A stretch of DNA of 57,521 nucleotides from assembly GCF_000878195.1 (NCBI RefSeq), contig NZ_JXST01000040.1, forward strand, positions 1 through 57,521. Direction: 5' to 3'. Numbering within the stretch: the first letter of the stretch is position 1; each line of letters starts with the position of its first letter. The translations under genes were made by a program, and so were the position numbers. The notes beneath the pieces are model-generated. The model worked only from the letters and a program-made list of their open reading frames with translations. It did no database searches and had not been told where the DNA came from. The DNA is from Mycolicibacterium llatzerense (GTDB lineage: Bacteria > Actinomycetota > Actinomycetes > Mycobacteriales > Mycobacteriaceae). Positions 10,401 to 16,876 of this stretch are shown piece by piece.

Positions 10401-10450
10401 TCGCTGACAAGGACCAAGACCGCACACGCGACGCGGGCCGCGAACGCTAA
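4490..10450 (+). CDS. MobF (TrwC/TraI-type) relaxase with RecD-like helicase
   Basis: The conjugative relaxase nicks one strand at oriT, stays covalently bound through tyrosine, and unwinds DNA 5' to 3'. Residue numbers assume the GTG at 4490. The N-terminal domain holds the catalytic Tyr pair in DYYAEKG (46-47) with PGRWVGKG, and the metal-binding histidines in FTHRDSRAGDPDLHTH. The helicase has Walker A APAGTGKTT (about 630-638), ILIDEAG, GDDRQLGS, DASQGMT and YVAMTRA. Two similar helical modules follow (around residues 1060-1150 and 1240-1330), then an acidic/coiled segment, then a C-terminal part that looks like a degenerate second helicase copy. At 1986 aa it is long for the family. The true start may be the ATG at 4520 or 4523 (MGIHKLSAGDGYLYL), which matches the usual MobF N-terminus. 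Confidence 0.95.
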   Translation: MALWSPRDAAMMGIHKLSAGDGYLYLIRQTAAQDAETRGRTSLGDYYAEKGESPGRWVGKGLAGLSDLPSRTLTTDAEDAMWRVDPGSMVTEDQMKALYGLGLHPNAGRIAEHMIMAGSGKAAAKAAVSLGRPFVINDAATELQRRLAVAYRDHNLSQSLPWNSPIDETLRAQMRTSIAREMFEAEYDRPPLDERELTGFIATQTRDQTTSTAGYDLTFSPVKSFSVLWAVAPPEFAKILEGIHDQAVADTIEYIENNMVFTRMGAQGVAQLDTEGIIAATFTHRDSRAGDPDLHTHVPISNKVRAKGHDGIYRWLAIDGRPLFKGTVAASEFYNSRIEALSIERAGLQFAERPPTERSKRPVREIVGVPGELNEEFSSRRHMINHRYTELAKAFQADHGREPTTAEAIALHERANLETRVAKHEPRSLAEQRQQWRTQAIEVLGSEHALASMLVQVRTPGRRSVDDITDKWVSETAAAVVETVSESRSSWQYNHIYAEALRAVRAAGWATDLGLVEAVTAAALDEPNSLAHARVGDADLNEPDVLRRRDGASVYTTHRTELFTSPEILAAEKRILAAAGRTDGRTVDRETVEMALLAETAERGRTLNAGQAAMVREMACSGARFQLALAPAGTGKTTAMSVLSRAWEESGGNVLGLSPSASAAQILRDDIRTTTDTIDKLIWLLRRPYATDDPAREWFDKIDENTLILIDEAGKAGTLQLDEVNTLAEARGARIATIGDDRQLGSISAGGVLRDVERIYGALSLTEVMRFKSRAEAQAGLALREGDPSALAFYADAGRIHVGSGDTIIDDAYSRWAADVAAGHDSTMLAPTNPIVTQLNQRARLDRLEALAADPETAALSPAKMRETSLADGLRASAGDIIATRKNKRYLRLAGGKDYVRNGQRWRVDAVTSGGDLKVSRLDNGQKTTLPAWYVNAYVTLGYASTIDASQGMTIGSRTTKGTCHVIGSANLTRQQMYVAMTRATDESHIYVETAETDAHKVLTPRATHPDTAIDVLTKVLATDGAQVSATTADNVAKDPFSRLAGVARYYTHSVGALAENKLGPETMATIDAAADQVHPGLTRMPAWPTLRMHLATIAVAGDDPIIALQQAAARRELGSAWDVAAVLDWRLDSSGAHSAHTGPLRWLPDLPRGMSDEENIYLRARADLVTELADAIRTTAAGWDATTAPAWARPLLAANPQLRGEIAVFRAAHDVPEADTRLTGPDQYAVRDRKIQRLLEDLAAAEIGRTAPDTTRFNDLVDKVDPRVRRDPYWPQLAAHLAKIARTDIDLAQLIDDAASDGPLPDLMPGAALWWRLAGRVQPAALEASTPYLQPTWLADLHTVFGTAVAETIIADPAFGRLVAAVDNADPLRWNPIDLLHVAHDHLRDVDAEHSTPIRPDEYALLLTYSIDLFATANPYDHIDIPVPHEEPLSVEEHEELAHRFPDPEHPLEHPDTHAGLSDDALLEKLGLGYGGSLIPPDLGDDIPPDPYEYDGYAGEDALAFEDLLTERPPTRPVADVLANVIELRGRYHAAGEQLKRLRRAVMADQGPAMTAAQDTLRDLRARADADRPYMLAVQDVMARWADAEQHYDSIMAWVTHERAELSRLEADPNADEVAVDLARSGVTLAMSNLPEQTPAEQFHADLTEALTRRAEAAGGADRIVTAEDVDTERRRAMAQDWNAVTAARAERDRLAGELDRAESATAIAFAEAETRNAAHVLDNVAALHTEMEMLRSAGSYVVERGFTIADSNTDTLTSDTLHRLNAITRSGFTVTAVHAGDDNVALDALGVLHTAATTKGRRILWCSPSAERAARIVGPDEADSVLTVEQAHQQIATGQYELDSDTTIVVDRAGLASPDVLADLAEQADDRRARVVLVDGDERGWPPAPSAPMLKLLHRDLPWSVTLSVESATPARRALQPDRDPLLDQAERCDPAILTSEVTEALEERRRLRRDHESGNRFHNERWRLADKDQDRTRDAGRER

Positions 10451-10466
10451 ACCTGCGGCGCCGAAT

Positions 10467-10476
10467 TCAGCGCTGA
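10467..10476. terminator. short palindrome between convergent genes
   Basis: TCAGCGCTGA is a perfect 10-bp palindrome in the 49-bp gap between the relaxase stop and the end of the leftward operon. It could contribute to bidirectional termination. The stem is short and has no T-run, so this is weak. Confidence 0.2.
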
Positions 10477-10499
10477 TCACCTCGATGTCCAACAGGCCC

Positions 10500-11357
10500 T
10501 TACGGGCGCCAACCCCTGACCACATCACTGTGCCGCGTGTCTGCCGGCCACCAGAACAGGTTGCTGCGCAGGAGGTACCGCAGGTCGTGCCAGCCGATGT
10601 CGTACACCGACGTTGGCGGATCGGCGTCCAGATCAAGTCGGCTGGGTCGCCACGATCTGCCCGGAGTGGTCGGTTGTGCCACAGAGTTCTGCGGCAACCA
10701 CACGGGGTGTTCGGCGATCTCGGCCACGATGACTGTCTGCTGACGTTCATCTTTACGATTCGGGACCGGTCGATCATTCTCGTCGGTGATGACCGCCGCC
10801 ACCGACGCAATTTCCCGGGCGTGCAGGAAGCGCGCGGCGCTCACCGCCAGGTCGCGTGCATCCCAGCGGTCCAGTTCAGCCTGACCAGTCAGGTAGACGA
10901 CCGCTAGCGTCCCCTGGGTGTCTCCCGGGGTCCAGTACTGCACGATCGGCGTCCTGCCTGGGCGAGCGCTGATCGGCGGCCTCAGATAGCGGTAGATGTC
11001 GGGTACAGGCTCGGCCGCAACGAATTGCGCCCGCAGCAAGTGGCTGGCCCCACCGAAGCTGGTGGGTGTAGGCGAGCACAGTGGATATACACGCGGGATG
11101 CCGCGATACGGTACCCGTCGGTTGGCCCGCGATTGTGCGCGGTAGTCGAACGCTTGCGCCAACGTCCACAGCCGCTTTTTTCCTCGACTGCCGATTGTGG
11201 GTGCGGGAAAACTGTTGTCGCCGCACACATAGTTGTCGATGCTGCGCGTCGTCACACCCAGCATGGCAGCGAAATCTGACGCCGTCACCATCGGCACATG
11301 CCAGACTGATGCCGACGCTAGCGTGCGCTCTGGCTCGTCAAAGTCGTCGACGTGCAC
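10500..11357 (-). CDS. HTH DNA-binding protein, last gene of the T4SS operon
   Basis: The 285-aa protein has an N-terminal MerR/AlpA-like helix-turn-helix (MVTASDFAAMLGVTTRSIDN, about residues 23-42) followed by a wing-like GKKRLWTLAQAFDYR. The remaining ~200 residues are unrecognised and lack membrane segments. The GTG start at 11357 follows GAAGGGG at normal spacing. It lies about 105 bp downstream of the Phd-EccC fusion gene in the same direction, so it may be co-transcribed and could act as a plasmid regulator. The target is unknown. Confidence 0.6.
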   Translation of the reverse strand: MHVDDFDEPERTLASASVWHVPMVTASDFAAMLGVTTRSIDNYVCGDNSFPAPTIGSRGKKRLWTLAQAFDYRAQSRANRRVPYRGIPRVYPLCSPTPTSFGGASHLLRAQFVAAEPVPDIYRYLRPPISARPGRTPIVQYWTPGDTQGTLAVVYLTGQAELDRWDARDLAVSAARFLHAREIASVAAVITDENDRPVPNRKDERQQTVIVAEIAEHPVWLPQNSVAQPTTPGRSWRPSRLDLDADPPTSVYDIGWHDLRYLLRSNLFWWPADTRHSDVVRGWRP

Positions 11358-11463
11358 CTGGTGCCCCTTCTATTGGACTACCGAGTTCCGAACATCGGAA
11401 ATGTGGAGGCGAATCATGTTCCAGCCGAGCGCATTTCGACATACGCCCAGGCGTCGTTGATAT

Positions 11464-13314
11464 TTATTGGTCCAGCCGCGGTGCCCCGACCGTCGCAATG
11501 CGTTCGATCAGGTGATCGCGAACTGTCTGTGCGCTATCAGCGTCGAGGCGTTCGCCGGTGAAGAACAGCCGTACTGGTGTCGACTCGCCATCGTCGGCCG
11601 AGCCCAGGAACGCTGCGCCGCAGTCGGCTCGCGAGTCGGCGATGTTTGTAGAGCCAATCAAAATCCGCGCGTCGGCCATCCAGATGGAGGCCAGCGCGAG
11701 CCGGAAGGCCGACGATCCGACGCGCTGGCCGGGCCAGATCATCTCGACATGTCGTCTGAGCGTCTGTGCCGTGACGAGAAGGTGCACCTTGAGTCGGTAG
11801 CTCTCGACGACATCGCGCAGGAGGGTGGGGTCCTGCATAAAGTACGGGTCGTCCAACTCATCGGCAATGACGAGCAATTCCGGCTCTGCGTCCATCGTGG
11901 CGGCTTGCTCACGCCTTTTCAGTTCCGCACGAATCACGTCGGCGAATGCGGCCCAGTCCTGTGCCACGGTGATGTGCGGCAGCTTCGCTTCCTCGGTGAA
12001 TTCTTCGGACCACTTTTCGAGCACAATCACCTGTACCTGTTCCGGGCTGTAGCTCGCTCCGAGCGCCAACATGATGGTCCTGATCGCCTCGCTCTTGCCT
12101 GATCCGGTGCGTCCGACGATCAGTCCCGGCATGGCGTTGTGGCCGAGTCTGGTCAGGTTCAGCACCGCCGGCCCGGTGGCGGAGAGGCCGAAAGGCACGA
12201 CGACATCACCGTCGCTGACCACCGACTCTGACCACTGAGGCTGCCAGGTGGCCACATCGTCGATGCCTAGTGCGTCGAGGAAATCCTGCGGGCTGGTCGG
12301 GTCGGGCATCCGCTGCGGCGGCGAATCGCTATTGGACTCTTCGGGTTTCGTGCTTTCCGCAGCTGCGTATGGTGCCACGATTTGGATCATGCGGCCGCCT
12401 GAGCGGCGCTCATAGAATTCGGCGTGTCCCGGGAGCCGTGACGCTGGCCGTACGTCATCGATGATCGTTTCTCGGGGGCTGCCGTCGAGAACAACGACCG
12501 TCGCGCCGCCGATGTCCATGGCATTGATCAGCTTGTTGCTGCGGCCCTTGGCATTCCAGTTGTCGGATGTTATGGCGGCGATGACGTGCAAGTCCAGGAG
12601 CCGGGCATTTTGAACGGGCTCGACCAGCGGTGCGAGGACTGTCGAGAGCGAACTGCTACCTGACAGTAGATGCAGGTCATCGACGATGAAAAACCACTTG
12701 GGCCGGACCGGATTCCATTCTCTGAGCTGTGCGGCAGTCAGATCTGGGGGCGGACGGCGCTGATCGAGCTTGTGGGCGAGCTCGTGCGCGGCTTGCGCGA
12801 TCCGGCTGGGGTCGTACAAGTACACAGTGCGGTACTCGTCGGTTAGTTCATCGGTCAGCCGCATATCGGGGTCAAAAACCACCACCTGGGCTTCCTGCGG
12901 GGTGTAACGCGCCATGATCGCTTCACAGACCGCCTGCAGGAACGTGGTTCGCCCGGACCGGTTGGTGCCGGTGCAGTAGGCGTGCGGGTATTGCTCCAGG
13001 TCCAGCCACACGGTGCTCATGTCGTCCTCGTCGATCCCGATCGGGAGCGCGTGCCGCGGCGCCGAAGGGGGCAGCGGTGCGAGGTCGGCGAACGCCACGT
13101 GGGAGGGCATCGCCTGCCACGACTGTCCGACTGTGGCAAGGTCGCCCTCGGCCGCTTTGAGTTTTTCCAGGTCGGCGATGCTGACGAGGGCGCCCGCTGG
13201 CGTGTTTCCTTTGACGATCACGAAGCGCCGGCCCGCGGCAACCTCTTTGAGCATCCAGGATGATTGCCGTGCCAGATCGGTCGCCGAAACCAGATCGCTC
13301 ATGTCGATACGCAT
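11464..13314 (-). CDS. Phd/YefM-like domain fused to two EccC-type FtsK ATPase modules
   Basis: 616 aa. Residues 5-55 match the Phd/YefM antitoxin fold: SATDLAR near the start, a helix, then GRRFVIVKGNTPAGALVSI and a DLEKL helix. Residues 85-330 closely match the third ATPase of this plasmid's EccCb (shared PRHALP, STVWLDL, QYPHA, RPKWF, DDLHLL), including the same altered P-loop with Arg for Lys (GTNRSGRT, 116-123). Residues 350-616 are a second FtsK-type module with canonical Walker A GRTGSGKS (401-408) and LLVIADELDDP as Walker B. There is no membrane segment. An ATG at 13302 is an alternative start. Antitoxin-fold domains of this type bind DNA and repress their own promoter, and the upstream region carries phased palindromes. 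I infer a DNA-binding, ATP- or substrate-sensing regulator or an EccC partner. No toxin gene adjoins it. Confidence 0.85.
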   Translation of the reverse strand: MRIDMSDLVSATDLARQSSWMLKEVAAGRRFVIVKGNTPAGALVSIADLEKLKAAEGDLATVGQSWQAMPSHVAFADLAPLPPSAPRHALPIGIDEDDMSTVWLDLEQYPHAYCTGTNRSGRTTFLQAVCEAIMARYTPQEAQVVVFDPDMRLTDELTDEYRTVYLYDPSRIAQAAHELAHKLDQRRPPPDLTAAQLREWNPVRPKWFFIVDDLHLLSGSSSLSTVLAPLVEPVQNARLLDLHVIAAITSDNWNAKGRSNKLINAMDIGGATVVVLDGSPRETIIDDVRPASRLPGHAEFYERRSGGRMIQIVAPYAAAESTKPEESNSDSPPQRMPDPTSPQDFLDALGIDDVATWQPQWSESVVSDGDVVVPFGLSATGPAVLNLTRLGHNAMPGLIVGRTGSGKSEAIRTIMLALGASYSPEQVQVIVLEKWSEEFTEEAKLPHITVAQDWAAFADVIRAELKRREQAATMDAEPELLVIADELDDPYFMQDPTLLRDVVESYRLKVHLLVTAQTLRRHVEMIWPGQRVGSSAFRLALASIWMADARILIGSTNIADSRADCGAAFLGSADDGESTPVRLFFTGERLDADSAQTVRDHLIERIATVGAPRLDQ

Positions 13315-13353
13315 GATGCGACCCTATCGCCGCCAAACCCGCTGTGTCACGTG

Positions 13354-13386
13354 GTTTACGTAATTTTTTACGTATTTTTTTACGTA
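13354..13386 (-). promoter_or_regulatory. three TACGTA palindromes spaced exactly 12 bp (candidate operator)
   Basis: TACGTA occurs at 13357-13362, 13369-13374 and 13381-13386, each embedded in a TTTTTTACGTA-like 12-bp unit, 43-72 bp upstream of the Phd-EccC fusion start. A CACGTG palindrome at 13348-13353 adjoins. On the minus strand the start-proximal copy reads TACGTAAAC, the same nonamer found at 47591 and 51013. This is the expected geometry for autoregulation by a Phd/YefM-type dimer. Confidence 0.65.
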
Positions 13387-13410
13387 CTGCCGCGCCAGTC
13401 GGGTAACCGA

Positions 13411-14778
13411 TCAGGCCGGTAGCACTGCCCCCGTCGGCGGCGACGGGTCCAACGGGTCAATCTTCAAATCCTTACTGGGAAGCCAGATGCCAGAGTGCGG
13501 CAAGTACTCATCCCAGCCGTACTGGCCAAGGGCACCAGGCGGCAGGAACTGGGCCTTCGGGAAAGCCGATTGTGGAACCCAGGCGCCGGAACCCTTCCCC
13601 AACTCAACCCATGGCACCGGATTGCCGTGCCCGTCGTACACCGTGGCCGGCCCGGGCGCGCCGGGCTTGAGGATTTGCAGACCAGGCAGTTCGTCTTGAC
13701 GCACCCAATTACCGGTGCCGTCCCCCAGCTCAACCCAACGCGGTCCGCCGGGGGTGTTCGCCGGACCCAGCCCGTTGGGTCCGCGAATGATCGGCGCGTA
13801 GTGGTGCTCGTCGCCCGGCTTGTAGTCCACGGCCTGAACACCTGGGGTGTTGCGCCCGCCGGGGTCCGCATTGCCACTGCCGCCGCCCTTGGCGATAGGC
13901 GGCGCGGTTTTCAGCGACTCAGTGGCCGAGGACAGGCTGCCCTCGGCCACCTGGGTGTGGTAGTCGGCCATGGCGGTGGTTGCCTGAGTCTGCTTGTGCG
14001 CGATGTCTTGAGTGCGCATCTGCACTTCCGCGGCGTTCGCGCCCTTGGTCGCGGCGAACCGCTGCATCGCGGCTTGAAGGTCTTGATGCGCCTGGGCGAA
14101 CTCGTGGGGAGAAGGGGTGTTGGCTTTGGCGGTATCGAAGCCTTGGGCGACCGTGCGCGCGTGGCGCGACAGCTTCTCAGCCTCATCCCCCATGGAGTCC
14201 AGCCAGGCAGCATGCTCACGGGTATTCGCGCCGGCGCGTTGGTGACCGTCATCCCAACTGGCGTCAATGGCGTGTCCGGCGTTGATGATCGTTTCGGCCT
14301 GCCGGCGTAGCTGTTGGGCGTGGTTGGCCCACTGGTCAGCGAATTGGTGCAGGCTCGATGATCCCGGACCACCGTAGAGCGCCTGTGAGTGGGCTTCGCC
14401 CGGCAGCGGAGCCGGAGCCGTCGGAACCGACGGGATCACCGGGACGTCCGGGTGCGGTACCGATGGAATGGTGGGAGCGCTGGTGGCCGGACCCGAGCCG
14501 GCGCCGCCGTTGAGGATCGAGGACGCGTTGGCGTCGTCCTGGCCCTGCAGCATCAAAGCGGTGCCGGCGACGGCGAGCCCACCGACTTCCCGTAGCGCGC
14601 TGCCGTGGTTGAGCAGGGTGGCCAGCGCACTGGACGCGGCGTTGATTTGTGCGACAGCTGAAACCGAGGTGAGGTCAAGTCCGGGTGGTTCGGCAACCGC
14701 CGGGGTGTGCAGTCCTGCGCTGCCCGACAGCTGTCCGGCCGCGGCGGTCAGACCCGTGGCATCGAGAATGATCGTCAT
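13411..14778 (-). CDS. WXG-like helical protein with C-terminal Trp repeats, putative T7SS substrate
   Basis: 455 aa. The N-terminal ~85 residues are Ala-rich helices, followed by a Pro-rich linker (100-130) and a long helical domain (140-290) containing SWDDG at 174-178, reminiscent of the WXG turn of ESX substrates. A Gly/Pro linker leads to a tandem C-terminal repeat: WVELGxGxGxWVxQ begins at residues 348 and 390, with a looser third copy from about 422 (WDEYLPHSGIWLPS). There is no signal peptide and no clear YxxxD motif. The ATG at 14778 is preceded by GGAG. Its place in the T4SS operon beside an EccC-like ATPase suggests a protein exported by, or working with, the plasmid ESX system. 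The family is not named. Confidence 0.6.
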   Translation of the reverse strand: MTIILDATGLTAAAGQLSGSAGLHTPAVAEPPGLDLTSVSAVAQINAASSALATLLNHGSALREVGGLAVAGTALMLQGQDDANASSILNGGAGSGPATSAPTIPSVPHPDVPVIPSVPTAPAPLPGEAHSQALYGGPGSSSLHQFADQWANHAQQLRRQAETIINAGHAIDASWDDGHQRAGANTREHAAWLDSMGDEAEKLSRHARTVAQGFDTAKANTPSPHEFAQAHQDLQAAMQRFAATKGANAAEVQMRTQDIAHKQTQATTAMADYHTQVAEGSLSSATESLKTAPPIAKGGGSGNADPGGRNTPGVQAVDYKPGDEHHYAPIIRGPNGLGPANTPGGPRWVELGDGTGNWVRQDELPGLQILKPGAPGPATVYDGHGNPVPWVELGKGSGAWVPQSAFPKAQFLPPGALGQYGWDEYLPHSGIWLPSKDLKIDPLDPSPPTGAVLPA

Positions 14779-14883
14779 CGGTGTAGCTCCACATCACTGG
14801 TCGACAAAATGGATGGGGCCACTGCACCCCCCTAACTCGATGATAATCGGGCCTGCGGGGGCCGTCGGACTCCAATTTTCTGG

Positions 14884-15702
14884 TCAGGATGCGACGGCGA
14901 TCGGTTCGCCGCGCAGGACAGCCGCGCTGGCGTCGATGATCTTTCCCACGGTGTGATGCCCGATGCTCAGTCTCCGGCCGATGTCGCGGTTCGCCATGTT
15001 CAAGTCGTAGCTCATCCGCAGGACTTCTGAAACATCGTCAACGCCAACGTCCTTGACATTGACGACCGTCAGCACTTTGCCCGCAAGATCAGCATATTTG
15101 CCCCGTCCCGGCTCAGTGGTGGAGGCGGGCAGCGCGGTGGGAGCGGGTTCATCGACCGGGGCTACGGCGGTGGTGTCGGGCCGCGTGGTGGGCCCGACGG
15201 CCTCAGCTTCGGCCCGTTCGGCAACGACCTGTGTCGCTGGTGCGGTTGCCTGGCCGGATTGTTTCGCGGCGCCGCGGTGCCATTTCATCCTGAGCAGGAT
15301 GGTGAACCCGTGAATGGTGAGTGCGCCGAAGATCGGCGCGACCCATCCGACTACCGCGCGCCAGATCAAGGGCAGTTCCTGGTTTGGCGGCAGGATCGCG
15401 TGCAGGTCGTTGGCGATGATGCTGATGAGCAGGCCGCCGGCCAACACGCCCCAAAAGAAGCGTTTCTCGCGTTTGCTGCCGACGACGACGCCGAGAGTGG
15501 CCAGCACAGTGGCGCCGTCCAGTGCGCCGGGCCACAGCCAGGCTTGGTCTGGCGGCACGTGCGCGCGCGTGGCGATGTCTTTGAGGGTGCTAAAGCTCAG
15601 CCTGATCGCGGCGTAGCCGACGCCGATCGCCAGCAGGGCGGCCACTACCCGGATGAGGTTGATTGCCCACGGGGTCAGGGGCATGCGGTCGTCGGTGGAC
15701 AT
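14884..15702 (-). CDS. DUF2637 membrane protein (plasmid-spread type)
   Basis: 272 aa with four predicted membrane helices in the first ~145 residues (INLIRVVAALLAIGVGYAAI, WPGALDGATVLATLGVV, FWGVLAGGLLISIIAND, VVGWVAPIFGALTIHGFTIL), matching DUF2637 proteins that occur on actinobacterial plasmids and are often grouped with transfer or spread functions. The cytoplasmic tail has a Pro/Ala linker and ends in a helix-turn-helix-like segment (MANRDIGRRLSIGHHTVGKI), so it may also touch DNA. The ATG at 15702 follows AAGGGA. It lies in the middle of the T4SS operon. Confidence 0.75.
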   Translation of the reverse strand: MSTDDRMPLTPWAINLIRVVAALLAIGVGYAAIRLSFSTLKDIATRAHVPPDQAWLWPGALDGATVLATLGVVVGSKREKRFFWGVLAGGLLISIIANDLHAILPPNQELPLIWRAVVGWVAPIFGALTIHGFTILLRMKWHRGAAKQSGQATAPATQVVAERAEAEAVGPTTRPDTTAVAPVDEPAPTALPASTTEPGRGKYADLAGKVLTVVNVKDVGVDDVSEVLRMSYDLNMANRDIGRRLSIGHHTVGKIIDASAAVLRGEPIAVAS

Positions 15703-15752
15703 GCGGGTGGTCCCTTCCAGAGCGGGTGTGTGATCGGTGGTGGCCGCCCGGG

Positions 15753-16142
15753 TTACGGCCGACCACCACCGTCGCCGGTGTGGCTATGCGATGCGGCCAC
15801 GACATCGGGGCCGTTGTAGATCCAGTACACGCCTTTGCGGTCGTCACGGACGGTGCGCCGGATCAACCCTTGAGCTTCCAGCGCACGCAGATGGCGGTAA
15901 ATCCCGGTGTATCCGTGGGTGGCTCGTCGATATTCCACCAGATGCCAACTGCGGTGGCATTCAAGCACTTTCAATCCTGGACCGAGAGTGCTGCGGTGAC
16001 ATAGCTGTGCACAGGAATCGTTGCTGCGCTCCACTTTCCCGGGCATCCGCGCGGCCAGTTCAGCGGTTGCCAGCGCGACGGGGCTAGCGCACAGTTCAGC
16101 AATCAACTTGTCCCGCAGCAGCAACGTGTCGGCTGTGGTCAT
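15753..16142 (-). CDS. winged-helix-like hypothetical protein, 129 aa
   Basis: The C-terminal half reads like a winged helix: YTGIYRHLRALEAQGLIRRT followed by a basic wing (VRDDRKGVYWIYNG). The N-terminal half is helical with two cysteines. It overlaps the upstream gene by ATGA, so it is translationally coupled within the T4SS operon. It is plausibly a DNA-binding protein, with no target visible. Confidence 0.6.
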   Translation of the reverse strand: MTTADTLLLRDKLIAELCASPVALATAELAARMPGKVERSNDSCAQLCHRSTLGPGLKVLECHRSWHLVEYRRATHGYTGIYRHLRALEAQGLIRRTVRDDRKGVYWIYNGPDVVAASHSHTGDGGGRP

Positions 16143-16876
16143 CGGTGCGCAGTCACCGAGACACCGCCGGGCTGGTCAACGTACCGACGCCTGCCGGGGT
16201 TGCGGCGCCGCCGGTACAGCTTGGACGGCCGCGGAATGAGCTGAGCAAGGCCTTGTGCCACAGAGCCATTCCTGCCGGAAATGTGTTTCAAGTATGCGCC
16301 AAGGTTGTCGGCATCTTCTGGCACCAGCGCCGCGAGCGCGATAGCCAGCGATTGCAGCTCGTAGCGGGGCGTGTCCTGAAGGCGCCGCCACGTGTCGTAT
16401 GCGCTCTCGCCCCCGTGCACAGCCTCGATCAGACTCATCGCACGCGCAAAGTCATTGCCGCACTGCTCAATCCGCCGCGCGTGCGAGGTATACACCACGG
16501 GCAATTCGCCTTCGCGCAGGTGGTAACGGATTTCGTCGGCTGTCTCCGATTCGCCATCTTCGAGCAACAATGCCGCCCGGATGATGGCCTCATCGGTCCA
16601 CCGGTCGTGACGCCATCCGTCGGAAAGGAATTCCTCACGACGAAGCCGCAGAAGGGTGTGCAGTGGTCCGCAGTCGATCCCGAAGAACTCGGCGACCTCG
16701 CCCAGCGAGGGCCGGGCGCGCCGCAGCTCAGTGCGCCCGGTGACCACCTCGTCGAGCACGCCGATCCGGGTCACAAGCTTGTCGCGGCGCTTGCGCTCCC
16801 GATGCGCAGCCATCCGCTCAGCATTCATCCGCTGCTCGGCGTCGGTGTCGTAGGAGCCATCGAACATTGCGGTCAT
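16139..16876 (-). CDS. hypothetical protein, 245 aa
   Basis: A charged soluble protein: an Arg-rich N-terminal helix (about residues 15-40), a helical middle (LGEVAEFFGIDCGPLHTLLR) that could be HTH-like, and a very basic tail (KLYRRRRNPGRRRY). The ATG at 16876 overlaps the upstream TGA (ATGA), which fixes the start; a longer frame to 17056 is a shadow. Basic ends suggest nucleic-acid contact. No named family recognised. Confidence 0.6.
   Translation of the reverse strand: MTAMFDGSYDTDAEQRMNAERMAAHRERKRRDKLVTRIGVLDEVVTGRTELRRARPSLGEVAEFFGIDCGPLHTLLRLRREEFLSDGWRHDRWTDEAIIRAALLLEDGESETADEIRYHLREGELPVVYTSHARRIEQCGNDFARAMSLIEAVHGGESAYDTWRRLQDTPRYELQSLAIALAALVPEDADNLGAYLKHISGRNGSVAQGLAQLIPRPSKLYRRRRNPGRRRYVDQPGGVSVTAHR

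Noticed and set aside
11464..13314. A toxin-antitoxin module, because of the Phd-like domain
   Set aside because: No small toxin gene (RelE/YoeB/Doc/VapC type) is next to it; the neighbours are a WXG-like protein and an HTH protein, and the Phd-like part is fused to ATPases.
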